Shown one piece after another: positions 40,171 to 50,122 of a stretch of 64,000 nt of DNA. The stretch is from contig NZ_JAAOYX010000003.1 of assembly GCF_011759605.1 (NCBI RefSeq), forward strand, positions 1-64,000, written 5' to 3'. How positions within the stretch are numbered: position 1 is the first letter of the stretch; the number at the start of each line of letters is the position of its first letter. The notes under the pieces are model-generated. The model was not told where the DNA came from and ran no database searches. It saw only the letters and a program-made list of their open reading frames with translations. A program made the translations under genes and the position numbers. The stretch is from Luteibacter sp. SG786. Its GTDB lineage: Bacteria > Pseudomonadota > Gammaproteobacteria > Xanthomonadales > Rhodanobacteraceae.

Positions 40171-42659
40171 CAGAAACGGTACATCGCGGCGAGACGGAAC
40201 GAGCGGCCGAGCAGCGGCCGGGCGATAAAGGTATTGGCTCCCGCATCCGAGCTCGCCAGCTCGCCGGCTCGGGGGTTGCCCTCGGTGAGACCGAGCGAGT
40301 TCGTGATGTTGTCGGCGTAAAGGAACAGCGACAGTTGCTGGGTGGCGTCGTAGCGGGCGCTGGCGCCGACCACGTGGTACGACGGCAGCACCACTGAGTT
40401 CGCCGTGTCGACATAGCGCTTGCCTTCATGCTCATACGACACCTGCACGCGCAGGCGGCCTTCGAGCAGGTTCACGCCCGGCACGATGCGATAGCTGACC
40501 TTGGGCACACGGATCAGCTGGTTGTCGTCGTAGTCACGAAGCACCGGTGCATTCGCGACCACATCGGTGTAGCTCAGGCCCTTGTACTTCGGGTCCTGCA
40601 GGGTGGCGTTGAACTGCACGTCGAACCACTTGCTGGGATAGAACGTGCCCTCGAGTTCCAGACCATAGGTCTTGGTGGTGGCGTAGCCCGTCTGCGGCGT
40701 GGACGTGTTGCCGTTGCGGTCGAAGACGTTGTTGGTGAAGCTGACGTTGTCGTACTTCGTGTAGAACGCGGTCGCGTACAGATCAACGAAGCGGTCGCTG
40801 TATTTCCAGCCCGTCTCGGCCAGGTCCATGGTTTGCAGCAGCGGCGTGGCCGTCGGGTTCGTGATGTAGGTGCTGAGGTTTGGCAGGCGGAACGCCGAGG
40901 TCCAGCGCGCGAACAATCCCTGGCGCGGCGAGAACTGCCAGTTCGCGCCGAGGGTCCAGCCGGTCTTGTCGAACGACTGGTCGTAGTGCGTCATTACACC
41001 GTTACCCGTGAGCACCGTTGCCGCCGCGGGTGAGCCGCCGAGGTTCACCGTCTGCTTGCCTTCGGTGAAGCCCTTCACGTTCACCTTTTCGTAGCGAAGG
41101 CCGCCATCGATGCGCAGCTCCGGCGTCACCTGCCATTCGTCGGATGCATAGAAGGCGTTGGTATTCGACTTGCCGCTCGCGTGTTCCCATTCGTAGCCGT
41201 AACGGTAGAAGCCGTGGTCGGTCAGCGAACCAAGGACATTGCCGTTGGCATCCACGCCCACGAGGTCGAGCAGGCGGGCATTGTTCGTGGCATCGGTCAG
41301 CACGGTGGACGAGTAGCGGTCGAAATCCTGCTGGAAGTTCGCGTGGTAGTAGCCGAACGTGACGTCGTGGCTCTGCTCGCCGAACTCGAACTTGCGCAGC
41401 ACGCGTGTGTCGTTGATGAACTCGTCCACCGGCAACGTCACGCCGCGCAGTCCCTCGGTCACCACAAGGCCGTTGCCGTTCTGGTTGGCCACGTTGAATA
41501 CCTGCGACGGGTTGTCCACATACCGGAACTGGAGCGCCGTGGCGCCCGGGATGGCAGACAGGCGCTTGGCATCCTGGGCAAGGAACGAACTGGCGCTTTG
41601 CAATGCGTTCGGGAACACACCGTTGCGCTGCGTGTCGGTGGTGCTGTACCGCATGGATTCGGCCAGCTTCCAGTCGTCGCCGAGGTCATGGTCGAACTTG
41701 AACGACACTTGCGTGCGCTTGACGTGCGTGCCTTCGGTATTGTCGAAGTCGTACAGGCCTCCGTTGCCCTCCCGCATGAGGAGGTGTTTCGTTTCCGGGC
41801 CCGCAAGCGTGCCGTAGTTGCCGTTGAAGCCCGGCACCGCGCGGATGTCGCCGTTGGCATTGGTGCGCATCGGAATGCCGAGGTAGAGCGCCACCTTGTC
41901 GTCCATGTGCTTGACGTCGAAACTGATGTCGCCGTGCTCGAGCTCCCTGGACAGGGTGGCACGCAGCTGGCCGCCGTCGTCCGCGTGGTACTGCGGGCGC
42001 CGCACGCCGTCGTCCACCCGCCAGAAGCCGCCCACGCCGAGCTTCCAGCCGCCACCCACGGGCGTGCCGTACCAGAAGTCCAGGCGATTCAGCGAATAAT
42101 TGCCCACCGTGTACTTCACCAGGCCTTCGGGCGTGTCGCCAACCTTGCGGGGAATGAAGTTGATGGCACCGGCAGGCGCGTTGGAATAGAACACCGACGA
42201 GGGGCCGCCGCGGACGACCTCGACGCGCTCGATCGTTTCGTCGAGTCGGAACGCCTGGTCGGCATTGAGATAGCCGAGCGCGGGGTCGTGCTGTACCGGA
42301 ATGCCGTCTTCGAGCAGGGTGACCGAGCCGTAGCCGTCCACCGGAATGCCGCGCGCGCGGATGTTGCCCGATGCCTCGCCGCCGGACGACTCCACCCAGA
42401 AACCGGGCACCGACTTCACCGCCTCGGTGACGCTGGTGGGCGCCTGCATGCGCAGGCGGTCCTCGTCGATGGTGGTGATGGAGTAACTCGTTTCCGCCTT
42501 GGTGCGTGTCTCCACGCCCGAGCGCGCGGTGACGACGACATTGTCGAGGTCGGTGGTCTTCTTTTCGGGGTTGCTGTCCTGGGCATAGGCCGCGGCGGGA
42601 ACGAGGAACGCGCCGAGGAGGGCCGCGCGCACGGCGCGGCTGAGCAGGGTGTCACGCAT
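40170..42659 (-). CDS. TonB-dependent outer-membrane receptor
   Basis: The start at 42659 is supported by CGGAAGA upstream and yields a signal peptide cut after AYA (26). The longer upstream frame is not used. The 829-residue receptor has a TonB-box-like DLDNVVVTARSG (about 36-47), a plug (about 50-170, SVPGFWVESSGGEASGNIRARGIP) and a barrel ending in the C-terminal MYRF (final aromatic). It is unlike the Oar proteins, as it lacks the carboxypeptidase-like domain. Ligand specificity cannot be read. It is followed directly by the PHP hydrolase gene. Confidence 0.92.
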   Translation of the reverse strand: MRDTLLSRAVRAALLGAFLVPAAAYAQDSNPEKKTTDLDNVVVTARSGVETRTKAETSYSITTIDEDRLRMQAPTSVTEAVKSVPGFWVESSGGEASGNIRARGIPVDGYGSVTLLEDGIPVQHDPALGYLNADQAFRLDETIERVEVVRGGPSSVFYSNAPAGAINFIPRKVGDTPEGLVKYTVGNYSLNRLDFWYGTPVGGGWKLGVGGFWRVDDGVRRPQYHADDGGQLRATLSRELEHGDISFDVKHMDDKVALYLGIPMRTNANGDIRAVPGFNGNYGTLAGPETKHLLMREGNGGLYDFDNTEGTHVKRTQVSFKFDHDLGDDWKLAESMRYSTTDTQRNGVFPNALQSASSFLAQDAKRLSAIPGATALQFRYVDNPSQVFNVANQNGNGLVVTEGLRGVTLPVDEFINDTRVLRKFEFGEQSHDVTFGYYHANFQQDFDRYSSTVLTDATNNARLLDLVGVDANGNVLGSLTDHGFYRYGYEWEHASGKSNTNAFYASDEWQVTPELRIDGGLRYEKVNVKGFTEGKQTVNLGGSPAAATVLTGNGVMTHYDQSFDKTGWTLGANWQFSPRQGLFARWTSAFRLPNLSTYITNPTATPLLQTMDLAETGWKYSDRFVDLYATAFYTKYDNVSFTNNVFDRNGNTSTPQTGYATTKTYGLELEGTFYPSKWFDVQFNATLQDPKYKGLSYTDVVANAPVLRDYDDNQLIRVPKVSYRIVPGVNLLEGRLRVQVSYEHEGKRYVDTANSVVLPSYHVVGASARYDATQQLSLFLYADNITNSLGLTEGNPRAGELASSDAGANTFIARPLLGRSFRLAAMYRF

Positions 42660-42855
42660 GTCGATGGTCTTCCGGGGAAAGGGCTGCGCGAACCCTCCCC
42701 TCGGACCACGCAAGCTTGCGGCGGCCCGCGGCCACTCCGTGGGTCCGCGACCCGCAGGAACTTATTCGTTAGCGATGACGGGAACGCTGAACTTTCATGA
42801 CGGCCCTATTTCAATCGAGGCAAATGGTCATCGGCCGCTCACGCCGTGACGACTG

Positions 42856-43860
42856 TCACAAGGCGAGAGCGAGCACGATGCCGAGCCAGAGGGCGAGACC
42901 CACCCAGTTGTTGTGACGGAAGGCGGCAAGGCAGGCGGCGCGCTCACGGTCGCGCATGATCCACTGCTGGTAGGCGAAGAGGCCGGTGGTCGCCGCCAGC
43001 GCGATCCAGTACGGCCACGCCAGTGCGGCACGCGTACCCACAAGCAGCATGGTGAGCAGAAAGGTGCCCATGAGCACCCCCACGATGACCAGATCGGCGT
43101 CGGCGAACAGGATGGCCGTGGATTTCGCGCCCGCCTTGATGTCTTCCTCGCGGTCGACCATGGCGTATTCGGTGTCGTAGATCACCGACCAGAGGATATT
43201 GCCGATGAACAGCAACCATGCCAGCGGGGGCACCGTATCGGTGACCGCTGCGAAAGCCATCGGGATCGACCATCCGAACGCCGCACCCAGCACGACCTGC
43301 GGCAAGTTCGTGTAGCGCTTGCTGAAGGGATAGAGGGCCGCAAGGGCCGCGCCCGCGAACGACAGCAGGATGGTGAGGCGATTGGTGAAGAGCACGAGCA
43401 CGAAGGAGAACGCGAGCAGGGCCGCGAAGACGTAGAGCGCCTCGCGGGGACTGACCCTGCCGCTGGCGATCGGTCGTCCCGCCGTGCGGCTCACCTGGGG
43501 GTCGAGCTTGCGGTCGGCGTAGTCGTTGATGGCGCATCCGGCGGAACGCATGGCGAACACGCCGAGGGTGAAGATCACCAGGGGCCCGATGGGCGGAAAG
43601 TCCTTCGCTGCCAGCCATAGGGCCCACCAGGTTGGCCACAGGAGGAGCAGGGCCCCAATGGGACGATCCATGCGAGTGAGCACGAGGTAGGCATGGATCT
43701 TTTCGCGGCGTGACGCCGGCAGGCCGCGCAGCAGAAAGGCCAGCACGCGCTCGGCAGTGGTCGACGCATCGGCGGGACGTGCGGGCGCTGCTACCGAGGG
43801 CTTGCGGTTTGTCGAGGGGTTCTTGCGACGGGTGGGCGATTTGCGGGGCGTGGGGCTCAT
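42856..43860 (-). CDS. ubiA: 4-hydroxybenzoate octaprenyltransferase UbiA
   Basis: The 334-residue protein has eight to nine membrane helices and the two Asp-rich motifs NDYADRKLD (about 118-126) and DREEDIKAG (about 235). It attaches the polyprenyl tail to 4-hydroxybenzoate in ubiquinone synthesis. A highly basic 40-residue N-terminal extension (RKSPTRRKNPSTNRK) precedes the family start. A later start would remove it, but no better ATG is obvious. Its aromatic substrate could come from the chorismatase encoded at 58303. Confidence 0.95.
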   Translation of the reverse strand: MSPTPRKSPTRRKNPSTNRKPSVAAPARPADASTTAERVLAFLLRGLPASRREKIHAYLVLTRMDRPIGALLLLWPTWWALWLAAKDFPPIGPLVIFTLGVFAMRSAGCAINDYADRKLDPQVSRTAGRPIASGRVSPREALYVFAALLAFSFVLVLFTNRLTILLSFAGAALAALYPFSKRYTNLPQVVLGAAFGWSIPMAFAAVTDTVPPLAWLLFIGNILWSVIYDTEYAMVDREEDIKAGAKSTAILFADADLVIVGVLMGTFLLTMLLVGTRAALAWPYWIALAATTGLFAYQQWIMRDRERAACLAAFRHNNWVGLALWLGIVLALAL

Positions 43861-43930
43861 CCGCGAAGTCTAGCCCAGCGGTCGCGGCACGGACGACGAT
43901 GCGGGGCGACGACGTCGCCCCGCCTTGCGT

Positions 43931-44089
43931 TCAGCGCTCCAGCGGTTCGATCGGATCGTCGTCCACCGGCGGCTCCGGGTCGGCATCGCGCTCGGGTTTG
44001 TAGTGTCCGGGCTGGCGAATTTCGCCCTCGGGGCGATTCTTGCCGGGTTCGGCGATCGGCGGCTGCGGATTGGTCGGTGTATACGGCAT
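43931..44089 (-). CDS. Small proline-rich protein
   Basis: The 52-residue protein has 12 prolines and many charged residues (PEGEIRQPGHYKPERD), with no hydrophobic segment. The start at 44089 has GGAG 8 bp upstream. The frame is open further upstream but without support. It is probably a real small cytosolic protein of unknown role; families of this kind occur in xanthomonads. Function is not inferred. Confidence 0.55.
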   Translation of the reverse strand: MPYTPTNPQPPIAEPGKNRPEGEIRQPGHYKPERDADPEPPVDDDPIEPLER

Positions 44090-44247
44090 GGGGGGCTCCG
44101 TGGTCTTGCGGGGTGGAGTCCAACCTAGGCACGGCAAGGTGAAGCAGCCGGGTACGCGCCGTAAAGCCAGGGTGAGCCGAAAACGCCGCATCGCCCGTTC
44201 GTGCCCTGCGGCGTATCCTTGCCGGCTGCAAACCAAAGGAAGCGATC

Positions 44248-44847
44248 ATGAAGATCCTGATCATCGGTGCCGGCGGCACGCTGGGCCAGGCCGTGGCCGA
44301 GGAGCTCGGTGCACGTCACGACATCGTCCGCGCGGGACGTTCGCATGGCGACGTGCGCGTGGACCTGCGCGATGCCGGAAGCGTCGAGACGATGTTCCGC
44401 GACGTGGGCGATCTCGACGCCGTGGTGTGCACCGCAGGCAAGGTCCCGTTCGCACCGCTGGCGGACCTCGATGAAGCGAAGTACATGGCGGGCGTGCAGG
44501 ACAAGCTCATGGGCCAGGTCCGGCTGGTGCAAGCGGGTACGCCACGCCTGCGCGACGGAGGTTCCTTCACCCTCATCACTGGCATCCTCACGGAGCAGCC
44601 TATCGTCGCCGGGGCATGTGCGAGCCTGGTGAACGGTGCCGTCGAGGCCTTCGTGCGCGCGGCTGCCATCGAACTGCCTCGTGGCATCCGCATCAATGCT
44701 GTAAGCCCGAATGTTCTCGCGGAGTCGATGGGAAGCTACGGACCGTTCTTCCGCGGCTTCGAACCGGTACCGGCGGCGCGCGCGGCGCTGGCGTTTTCCC
44801 GGTCGGTCGAGGGTCGCCAGACCGGGCAGGTCTACAAGGTCTGGTAA
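44248..44847 (+). CDS. SDR-family protein lacking the catalytic Tyr-Lys pair
   Basis: The 199-residue Rossmann protein has the nucleotide loop GAGGTLGQ (GxxGxxG, about 7-14). The region that normally reads YxxxK has ACASLVNGAVEAF instead, so the usual tyrosine and lysine are absent (apparently Ala and Asn). The rest (ELPRGIRINAVSPN) fits short-chain dehydrogenases. It may bind a dinucleotide without classic dehydrogenase chemistry, or be a divergent family. The gene ends 16 bp inside the convergent ilvN gene. Confidence 0.8.
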   Translation: MKILIIGAGGTLGQAVAEELGARHDIVRAGRSHGDVRVDLRDAGSVETMFRDVGDLDAVVCTAGKVPFAPLADLDEAKYMAGVQDKLMGQVRLVQAGTPRLRDGGSFTLITGILTEQPIVAGACASLVNGAVEAFVRAAAIELPRGIRINAVSPNVLAESMGSYGPFFRGFEPVPAARAALAFSRSVEGRQTGQVYKVW

Positions 44848-45173
44848 GCCGCGTCGCCCCGCACGCGTTCCACGATGTCGTCCGCGTGCCGCAGCGCCGC
44901 CTGGAAGGCAGCGAGGGACGCTTGCGCCGTTGCGTCGCTGCCACCGAGGTCCGCGATCTCGATCACGTCGACGAGCTTTGCGGACTGCTTCACGATCTGC
45001 TCGACGGCAGCCTCGTCCACGTCGACCACCAGGGTGAGCCTCGAAACGTCGGCATCCCGCGTAGGCGCGACAAGCAGCGATTCGATGTTGTAACCGCGCG
45101 AGGCGAACAAGCCGGCGACGCGGGCCAGCGCGCCGGCTTCGTTCTGCAACAGCATGGAGATCAGGTGGCGCAT
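44832..45173 (-). CDS. ilvN: Acetolactate synthase small (regulatory) subunit
   Basis: The 113-residue protein has one ACT domain (about 1-75, MRHLISMLLQNEAGALARVAGL, YNIESLLVAPTRD, LTLVVD). It is shorter than IlvH (about 163) and close to IlvN/IlvM-type subunits plus a short tail. The small subunit activates the large one and gives valine feedback. It starts 2 bp after the large-subunit stop. Symbol chosen by size; ilvH or ilvM are equally defensible. Confidence 0.9.
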   Translation of the reverse strand: MRHLISMLLQNEAGALARVAGLFASRGYNIESLLVAPTRDADVSRLTLVVDVDEAAVEQIVKQSAKLVDVIEIADLGGSDATAQASLAAFQAALRHADDIVERVRGDAAYQTL

Positions 45174-45175
45174 CG

Positions 45176-47041
45176 TCAGAACATTCCCGTTGGTTCGGCG
45201 GCGGCCCGGGCCACGGGGCGCTCGCGGCTGGGTATCCAGTCGCCGGTGATCATTTCCGCGTAGCTGGCGCCGGGGCCCACCATCGGATACACGCCGGCGT
45301 CGGGGTCGATCACCACTTCCAGGAAGGCCGGGCCCTCGAAGGCCAGGAAATCGGCGACGACGCTGTCGATATCGGCAGGGTTGTCGAGGCGACGCGCCCA
45401 GGGAAAGCCGTCCGCCTCGGCGGCGCGCACGAAGTCCTTCTTGTGCAGGCTCTTGTCCGATGCGGAGAAACGCCCCTTGAAGAATAGTTTCTGCCACTGG
45501 CGCACCATGCCGTCGCCACTGTTGTTCAGCACCACCACCTTCACCGGCAGATTGTAGGTGGTGACAGTTTCCAGCTCGCCGATATTCATGCGGATGCTGG
45601 CGTCGCCGTCCACGTCGATGACGATGCGGTCGGGACGTGCGAACTGCGCGCCGATCGCGGCCGGCAAGCCGAAGCCCATCGTGCCCATGGATCCGGAAGT
45701 GAGCCAGAGGCGCGGCTCGCGGAAGTCGAAGTATTGCGCGGCCCACATCTGGTGCTGTCCGACGCCCGTGCTGATCACGGCCCGGCCGTCGGTGATACGG
45801 TTGATGGCCTCGATAACCGCGCACGGCTGGATGCTCGTGCCGTCACGGCAGAAATCCATCGCGTGATGGGATTTCAGGGCGGCGACATGCGCATGCCACG
45901 CCGCGTAATCGCCGCGGATACCCTTCGTTCGTCCATACGTGGTCAGACGATCGAGCGACTGGTCCAGCGTACCCACATGGTGCCAGTCCACGGCCTTCAC
46001 CTTTCCGATTTCCGCCGGATCAATGTCGATCTGCGCGATGGCACGGGCACGTGGCGCGAACTTGTCCGGAACGCCCACCACCCTGTCATCGAAGCGGGCG
46101 CCCAGGGCGAGCACGAAATCGCAGTCGTCCATGGCGTAGTTGGCATACGCTGCGCCGTGCATGCCGAGCATGTTCAGCGCGAGCGGGTCCGTAGTATCGA
46201 AGCCGCCGATCCCCATCAGGGTGGTCACCACCGGAACGCCAAACTCGTGTGCGAAGTCGCGCAGGGCCTCGGCCGCGCCGGAGGAAACGACGCCGCCGCC
46301 GGCATAGATCAGGGGGCGCTTCGCCTGGCCCAGGAGATCGAAGAGCCGCGCGCACTCGTCGTCGGGGATGGTCGCCGATTCGACGGCATGCAGGCGCGAA
46401 CGGTAGCCGCGCACGGGCAGTTCGTGGCTGCCGTGGAAGATCGACACCGCGTTCTGCACGTCCTTGGGAATGTCGATGACAACCGGGCCGGGGCGACCGC
46501 TGCGGGCGATGTGAAACGCCGTGCGCAAGGTGGCCTCCAGCGAGGAAGGATCGGTGACGAGGAACACATGCTTGGCGCACGAGCCCATGATCGTGCTGAT
46601 CGGGGCTTCCTGGAATGCGTCGGTGCCGATTGCGGCGGTGGGCACCTGGCCGCAGATGACCACCAGCGGGATGGAATCGGCCATGGAATCCCTCACGGGC
46701 GTGACCGCGTTCGTGGCACCGGGACCGGAGGTAACCAACGCCACGCCCACACGTCCGGACGCGCGCGCATAACCTGCCGCCATGAAGCAGGCGCCCTGCT
46801 CGTTGGCGGGAACGATCAACGGCATCGGCTCGCTGCCATCGTCGCGCGTATGCGCGCCGTTGTAGCGGAAGACGGCGTCATACACAGGAAGGATGGCACC
46901 GCCGGAGTAACCGAAGAGGACATCAAGGCCTTCGTCGGCGAGCACCTGCACGACGATGTCGGCGCCGGTCAGGGACTGGCCGGCCAGGGGATGGGGCGAC
47001 GTGGGGCTAATGTCGCCGACGGTGTCCAGTTGGGCGTTCAC
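45176..47041 (-). CDS. ilvB: Acetolactate synthase large (catalytic) subunit
   Basis: The 621-residue ThDP enzyme has LTGADIVVQVLADEGLDVLFGYSGGAILPVYDA, the catalytic glutamate in ANEQGACFMAAGYAR, the FAD region and the ThDP motif DGDASIRMN...LNNSGDGMV. It makes acetolactate or acetohydroxybutyrate, the shared first step of valine/leucine and isoleucine branches. It is separated from ilvC by 168 bp containing a REP-like element. Confidence 0.96.
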   Translation of the reverse strand: MNAQLDTVGDISPTSPHPLAGQSLTGADIVVQVLADEGLDVLFGYSGGAILPVYDAVFRYNGAHTRDDGSEPMPLIVPANEQGACFMAAGYARASGRVGVALVTSGPGATNAVTPVRDSMADSIPLVVICGQVPTAAIGTDAFQEAPISTIMGSCAKHVFLVTDPSSLEATLRTAFHIARSGRPGPVVIDIPKDVQNAVSIFHGSHELPVRGYRSRLHAVESATIPDDECARLFDLLGQAKRPLIYAGGGVVSSGAAEALRDFAHEFGVPVVTTLMGIGGFDTTDPLALNMLGMHGAAYANYAMDDCDFVLALGARFDDRVVGVPDKFAPRARAIAQIDIDPAEIGKVKAVDWHHVGTLDQSLDRLTTYGRTKGIRGDYAAWHAHVAALKSHHAMDFCRDGTSIQPCAVIEAINRITDGRAVISTGVGQHQMWAAQYFDFREPRLWLTSGSMGTMGFGLPAAIGAQFARPDRIVIDVDGDASIRMNIGELETVTTYNLPVKVVVLNNSGDGMVRQWQKLFFKGRFSASDKSLHKKDFVRAAEADGFPWARRLDNPADIDSVVADFLAFEGPAFLEVVIDPDAGVYPMVGPGASYAEMITGDWIPSRERPVARAAAEPTGMF

Positions 47042-47111
47042 GATGTTTATATTCCCTTCAAGCGCTGAGGAAGTTGCCTTGCCTGGAAGGCTTTGACGTC
47101 GGTTGCTTTAT

Positions 47112-47190
47112 GTGGGAGCCGCTTCAGCGGCGATCCCGCGGCAGCGGGCAAGCTTGCCGCGAGCACCCATCGCCGCTGAGCGGCTCCCAC
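47112..47190. repeat. Inverted REP-like element, family B, between ilvC and ilvB
   Basis: GTGGGAGCCGCTTCAGCGGCGAT (from 47112) is paired with ATCGCCGCTGAGCGGCTCCCAC (ending 47190) with a smaller CCCGCGGCAGCGGG hairpin between. The flanks can form a long stem. The same family occurs at 48272-48353. Confidence 0.82.
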
Positions 47191-47209
47191 ACAATAAGCT
47201 CCGTGGCGG

Positions 47210-48235
47210 TTAAGGAGCCTTTGCAGGCTCTGGTTCCGGCGCGGGCTTCGGCTGGTTCGCGGCGAGCCAGGGCATGCGCGCACGCAGCTTCGCGCCCACC
47301 TTTTCGATCGGATGTTCGAGGTCGCGTTGCTTGTATGCCTTGTAGTTCGGCAGGCCGGCGTTGTATTCGGCCGTCCATTCGCGCGCGAAGGTGCCGTCCT
47401 GGATTTCCTTGAGTACCGCCTTCATGCGTTCCTTGGTGTCCGCGTCGACGATCCGCGGACCGCGAGTGTAGTCACCGTATTGCGCGGTTTCGGAAATGAA
47501 CTCGAGCATCCGCGCGATGCCGCCCTCGTAGAAGAGGTCGACGATCAGCTTCAGTTCGTGCATCACCTCGTAATAGGCGATCTCCGGACGGTAGCCTGCT
47601 TCGACCAGGGTTTCGAAGCCCTTGATGACCAGTTCCGAGGCTCCGCCACAGAGCACGGCCTGCTCGCCGAACAGATCGGTTTCGGTCTCTTCCTTGAAGT
47701 CCGTCTCGATCAGCATGGCGCGCGCGCCACCGATGCCAGCCGCGTACGCCGTGGCGCGTTCGGTCGCCTTGCCGGTGGCGTCCTGGTGCACGGCATACAG
47801 GCAGGGCACGCCGCGGCCGATTTCATATTCGCGACGCACCAGGGCACCCGGTCCCTTCGGTGCCACGAGTACCACGTCGATGTCGGTGCGCGGCTGGATC
47901 TGGCCGAAGTGCACGTTGAAGCCATGCGCGAACAGCAAGGTGGCGCCCGGCTTCATGTTGCCTTCGATGGCGTCCTTGTAGATGCCCGGCTGGGTCATGT
48001 CCGGGGTGAGCACCGCGACGAGATCGGCGCCGCGCACCGCATCGGCCGGCTCGGCAACGGCGAAGCCGTCGAGGTAGGCGCGTCGCCACGAAGGGCCGCC
48101 CGGGCGCAGGCCGACCACGACGTCGAGGCCGGAATCTTTCAGGTTGAGCGCGTGGGCACGGCCCTGGCTGCCGTAGCCGAGCACGGCAATGCGGGCGTTC
48201 TGCAACGGGGCGGTGGTGGCTTGGGTATCGGTCAT
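47210..48235 (-). CDS. ilvC: Ketol-acid reductoisomerase
   Basis: The 341-residue class I enzyme begins with the Rossmann motif [19 protein letters not shown] (about 18-36) and has the phosphate-loop [20 protein letters not shown] and the metal ligands in EQAVLCGG and [12 protein letters not shown]. It isomerises and reduces acetolactate with NADPH. The tail after about 325 ([15 protein letters not shown]) is proline-rich and not part of the fold. A REP-like element follows the stop. Confidence 0.97.
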   Translation of the reverse strand: MTDTQATTAPLQNARIAVLGYGSQGRAHALNLKDSGLDVVVGLRPGGPSWRRAYLDGFAVAEPADAVRGADLVAVLTPDMTQPGIYKDAIEGNMKPGATLLFAHGFNVHFGQIQPRTDIDVVLVAPKGPGALVRREYEIGRGVPCLYAVHQDATGKATERATAYAAGIGGARAMLIETDFKEETETDLFGEQAVLCGGASELVIKGFETLVEAGYRPEIAYYEVMHELKLIVDLFYEGGIARMLEFISETAQYGDYTRGPRIVDADTKERMKAVLKEIQDGTFAREWTAEYNAGLPNYKAYKQRDLEHPIEKVGAKLRARMPWLAANQPKPAPEPEPAKAP

Positions 48236-48271
48236 GGGGTGTCTCCGTTAGGAAGGTATGTGCGATGTCAT

Positions 48272-48353
48272 GTAGGAGCCGCTATAGCGGCGAGGGAGGA
48301 GACCTCACGGCCACATTCGTCCGTTGGCTTCTCGCCGCCATGGCGGCTCCCAC
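48272..48353. repeat. Inverted REP-like element, family B, between ilvD and ilvC
   Basis: GTAGGAGCCGCTATAGCGGCGAG starts at 48272 and CTCGCCGCCATGGCGGCTCCCAC ends at 48353, an inverted pair in the 126-bp gap. It resembles the 47112 element in both halves. It may act as an mRNA barrier or processing site within the operon. Confidence 0.82.
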
Positions 48354-48361
48354 AGTTGGGG

Positions 48362-50122
48362 TCAGTTGCCGATCAGCTCCTGGGTGAGGTCTTCGTCTTC
48401 GAATTCGCGGCGTGTCCGCGTCGCGACGGCGGGTGCGTCGTCGAACGCTTGCGTGACGGCGCCTTCCGCCGCGGAACCCACGAGGCGGGCGTACTTGGCG
48501 AGAACGCCGCGCGTCACCTTGGGCGCCGTCGGTCGCCATGCCGCACGACGCGAAGCCAGGTCGGCGTCGGTGCGCAGTTCGCGCGTGGTGGCGTCGATGA
48601 ACACCGCGTCGCCTTCGCGGAGGAGGCCGATGGGGCCGCCGCGCGCCGCCTCCGGCGCGACGTGTCCCACCATGAACCCATGCGTGGCGCCGCTGAAGCG
48701 GCCGTCGGTAATGAGTGCCACATCGTCGCCGAGGCCCCGGCCGACCAGCGCGGCGGTAACCGCCAGCATCTCGCGCATCCCGGGACCGCCGGCCGGCCCT
48801 TCGTTGCGAATCACCATGACGTCGCCCGCGCGGATGCGGCCGGCCTGCACGGCGGCGAATGCCTCTTCCTCGCTCTCGAACACGCGCGCCGGCCCCGCAT
48901 GGCTGGTGCGGCCATGCCCTGCGAGCTTGAGGATGCAGCCTTCGGGCGAGAGGTTGCCGTAGAGGATGCTGTAGCCACCGCGCGGCTTGAACGGGTGGGC
49001 GACGGGACGCACCACCTGTTGTCCCCCGGTTGCCGGAGGCGCGGCATCCAGTTCGGCGAACAGGCTGCGGCCCGTGACGGTCTGCGTGTCGGCGATGAGG
49101 CCGGCTTCGCGCAACTCGCGTGCCACGATGGCGGTGCCGCCGGCAGCGGTGAGTTCCACCGCGCTGAAGCGGCCGCCGGGTTTCAGATCGGCAATGACCG
49201 GCGTGCGGGCGGACGCGGGCTCGAAGTCCTCTATGGACAAAGGCACGCGCGCTTCGTTGGCGATGGCCAGGAGGTGCAACACCGCGTTGGTGGAGCCGGC
49301 GGTCGCCGCGACCATGCGCGCGGCATTGTCGAAGGCGGCGCGGGTCATCACGTCGCGGGGACGCCGGTTGGCCTCCAGGCAGGCCATGGCCAGTTCACCG
49401 CAGCGGTATGCCGCGTCGCGCTTCGCCGGATCGGTGGCGGGAATATCGTTGAGACCTACCGGCGTCAAGCCCAGCGTGGTCAGCACCATCGCCATGGTGT
49501 TGGCGGTGAACTGGCCGCCGCAGGCACCCGCACCCGGGCACGCGTGGCGCTCCACGTCGTCGAGTTCGGCGTCGTCAATCTTGCCCGCGCCATGCGCGCC
49601 CACGGCTTCGAACACCTCCTGCACCGTGATCGGGCAGCCGTTGCGGCTGCCGTGCGCGATGCTGCCGCCGTAGAGCGCAACACCCGGGATGTTCAGCCGG
49701 GCCAGCGCCATCGCGGCGGCCGGAATGGTCTTGTCGCAGCCGCACAGCACCACCATCGCGTCGAGGCAGTGGCCGTCGACGGCGAGCTCGATGGAATCGG
49801 TGATGATCTCGCGGCTCACCAGGGACGACCGCATGCCCGGCGTACCCATGGCGATGCCGTCGGTCACGGCGATGGTGTTGAACTCCACCGGCGTGCCGCC
49901 CGCGGCGCGCACACCTTCGGCAGCGGCCTCCGCCAGCTCGCGCAGGTTGAGGTTGCACGGCGAGACGTTCGACCAGCTATGCACGATGGCGACCATCGGC
50001 CGGGCGATGGCTTCGTCGTCGAGTCCGGTAGCACGCAGCATCGCTCGTGCCGGGGCACGGTCCGGTCCGGTCTTGATCGCATCGCTGCGCAGCGTGCGGA
50101 TGGGGATCTTTTTCGCGTTCAT
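48362..50122 (-). CDS. ilvD: Dihydroxy-acid dehydratase
   Basis: The 586-residue iron-sulfur enzyme has cluster cysteines in [10 protein letters not shown] (about 124), [12 protein letters not shown] and the first Cys in NVSPCNLNL, and the metal-binding [15 protein letters not shown] near the C-terminus. It dehydrates the dihydroxyacid to the 2-oxoacid in the valine/isoleucine branch. Its ATG overlaps the leuB stop by 4 bp (ATGA). Confidence 0.96.
   Translation of the reverse strand: MNAKKIPIRTLRSDAIKTGPDRAPARAMLRATGLDDEAIARPMVAIVHSWSNVSPCNLNLRELAEAAAEGVRAAGGTPVEFNTIAVTDGIAMGTPGMRSSLVSREIITDSIELAVDGHCLDAMVVLCGCDKTIPAAAMALARLNIPGVALYGGSIAHGSRNGCPITVQEVFEAVGAHGAGKIDDAELDDVERHACPGAGACGGQFTANTMAMVLTTLGLTPVGLNDIPATDPAKRDAAYRCGELAMACLEANRRPRDVMTRAAFDNAARMVAATAGSTNAVLHLLAIANEARVPLSIEDFEPASARTPVIADLKPGGRFSAVELTAAGGTAIVARELREAGLIADTQTVTGRSLFAELDAAPPATGGQQVVRPVAHPFKPRGGYSILYGNLSPEGCILKLAGHGRTSHAGPARVFESEEEAFAAVQAGRIRAGDVMVIRNEGPAGGPGMREMLAVTAALVGRGLGDDVALITDGRFSGATHGFMVGHVAPEAARGGPIGLLREGDAVFIDATTRELRTDADLASRRAAWRPTAPKVTRGVLAKYARLVGSAAEGAVTQAFDDAPAVATRTRREFEDEDLTQELIGN

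Noticed and set aside
42660-42855. Riboswitch (cobalamin-type) ahead of the TonB receptor gene
   Set aside because: No B12-box or other aptamer core could be found in the leader; the palindrome CGCAAGCTTGCG alone is not evidence.
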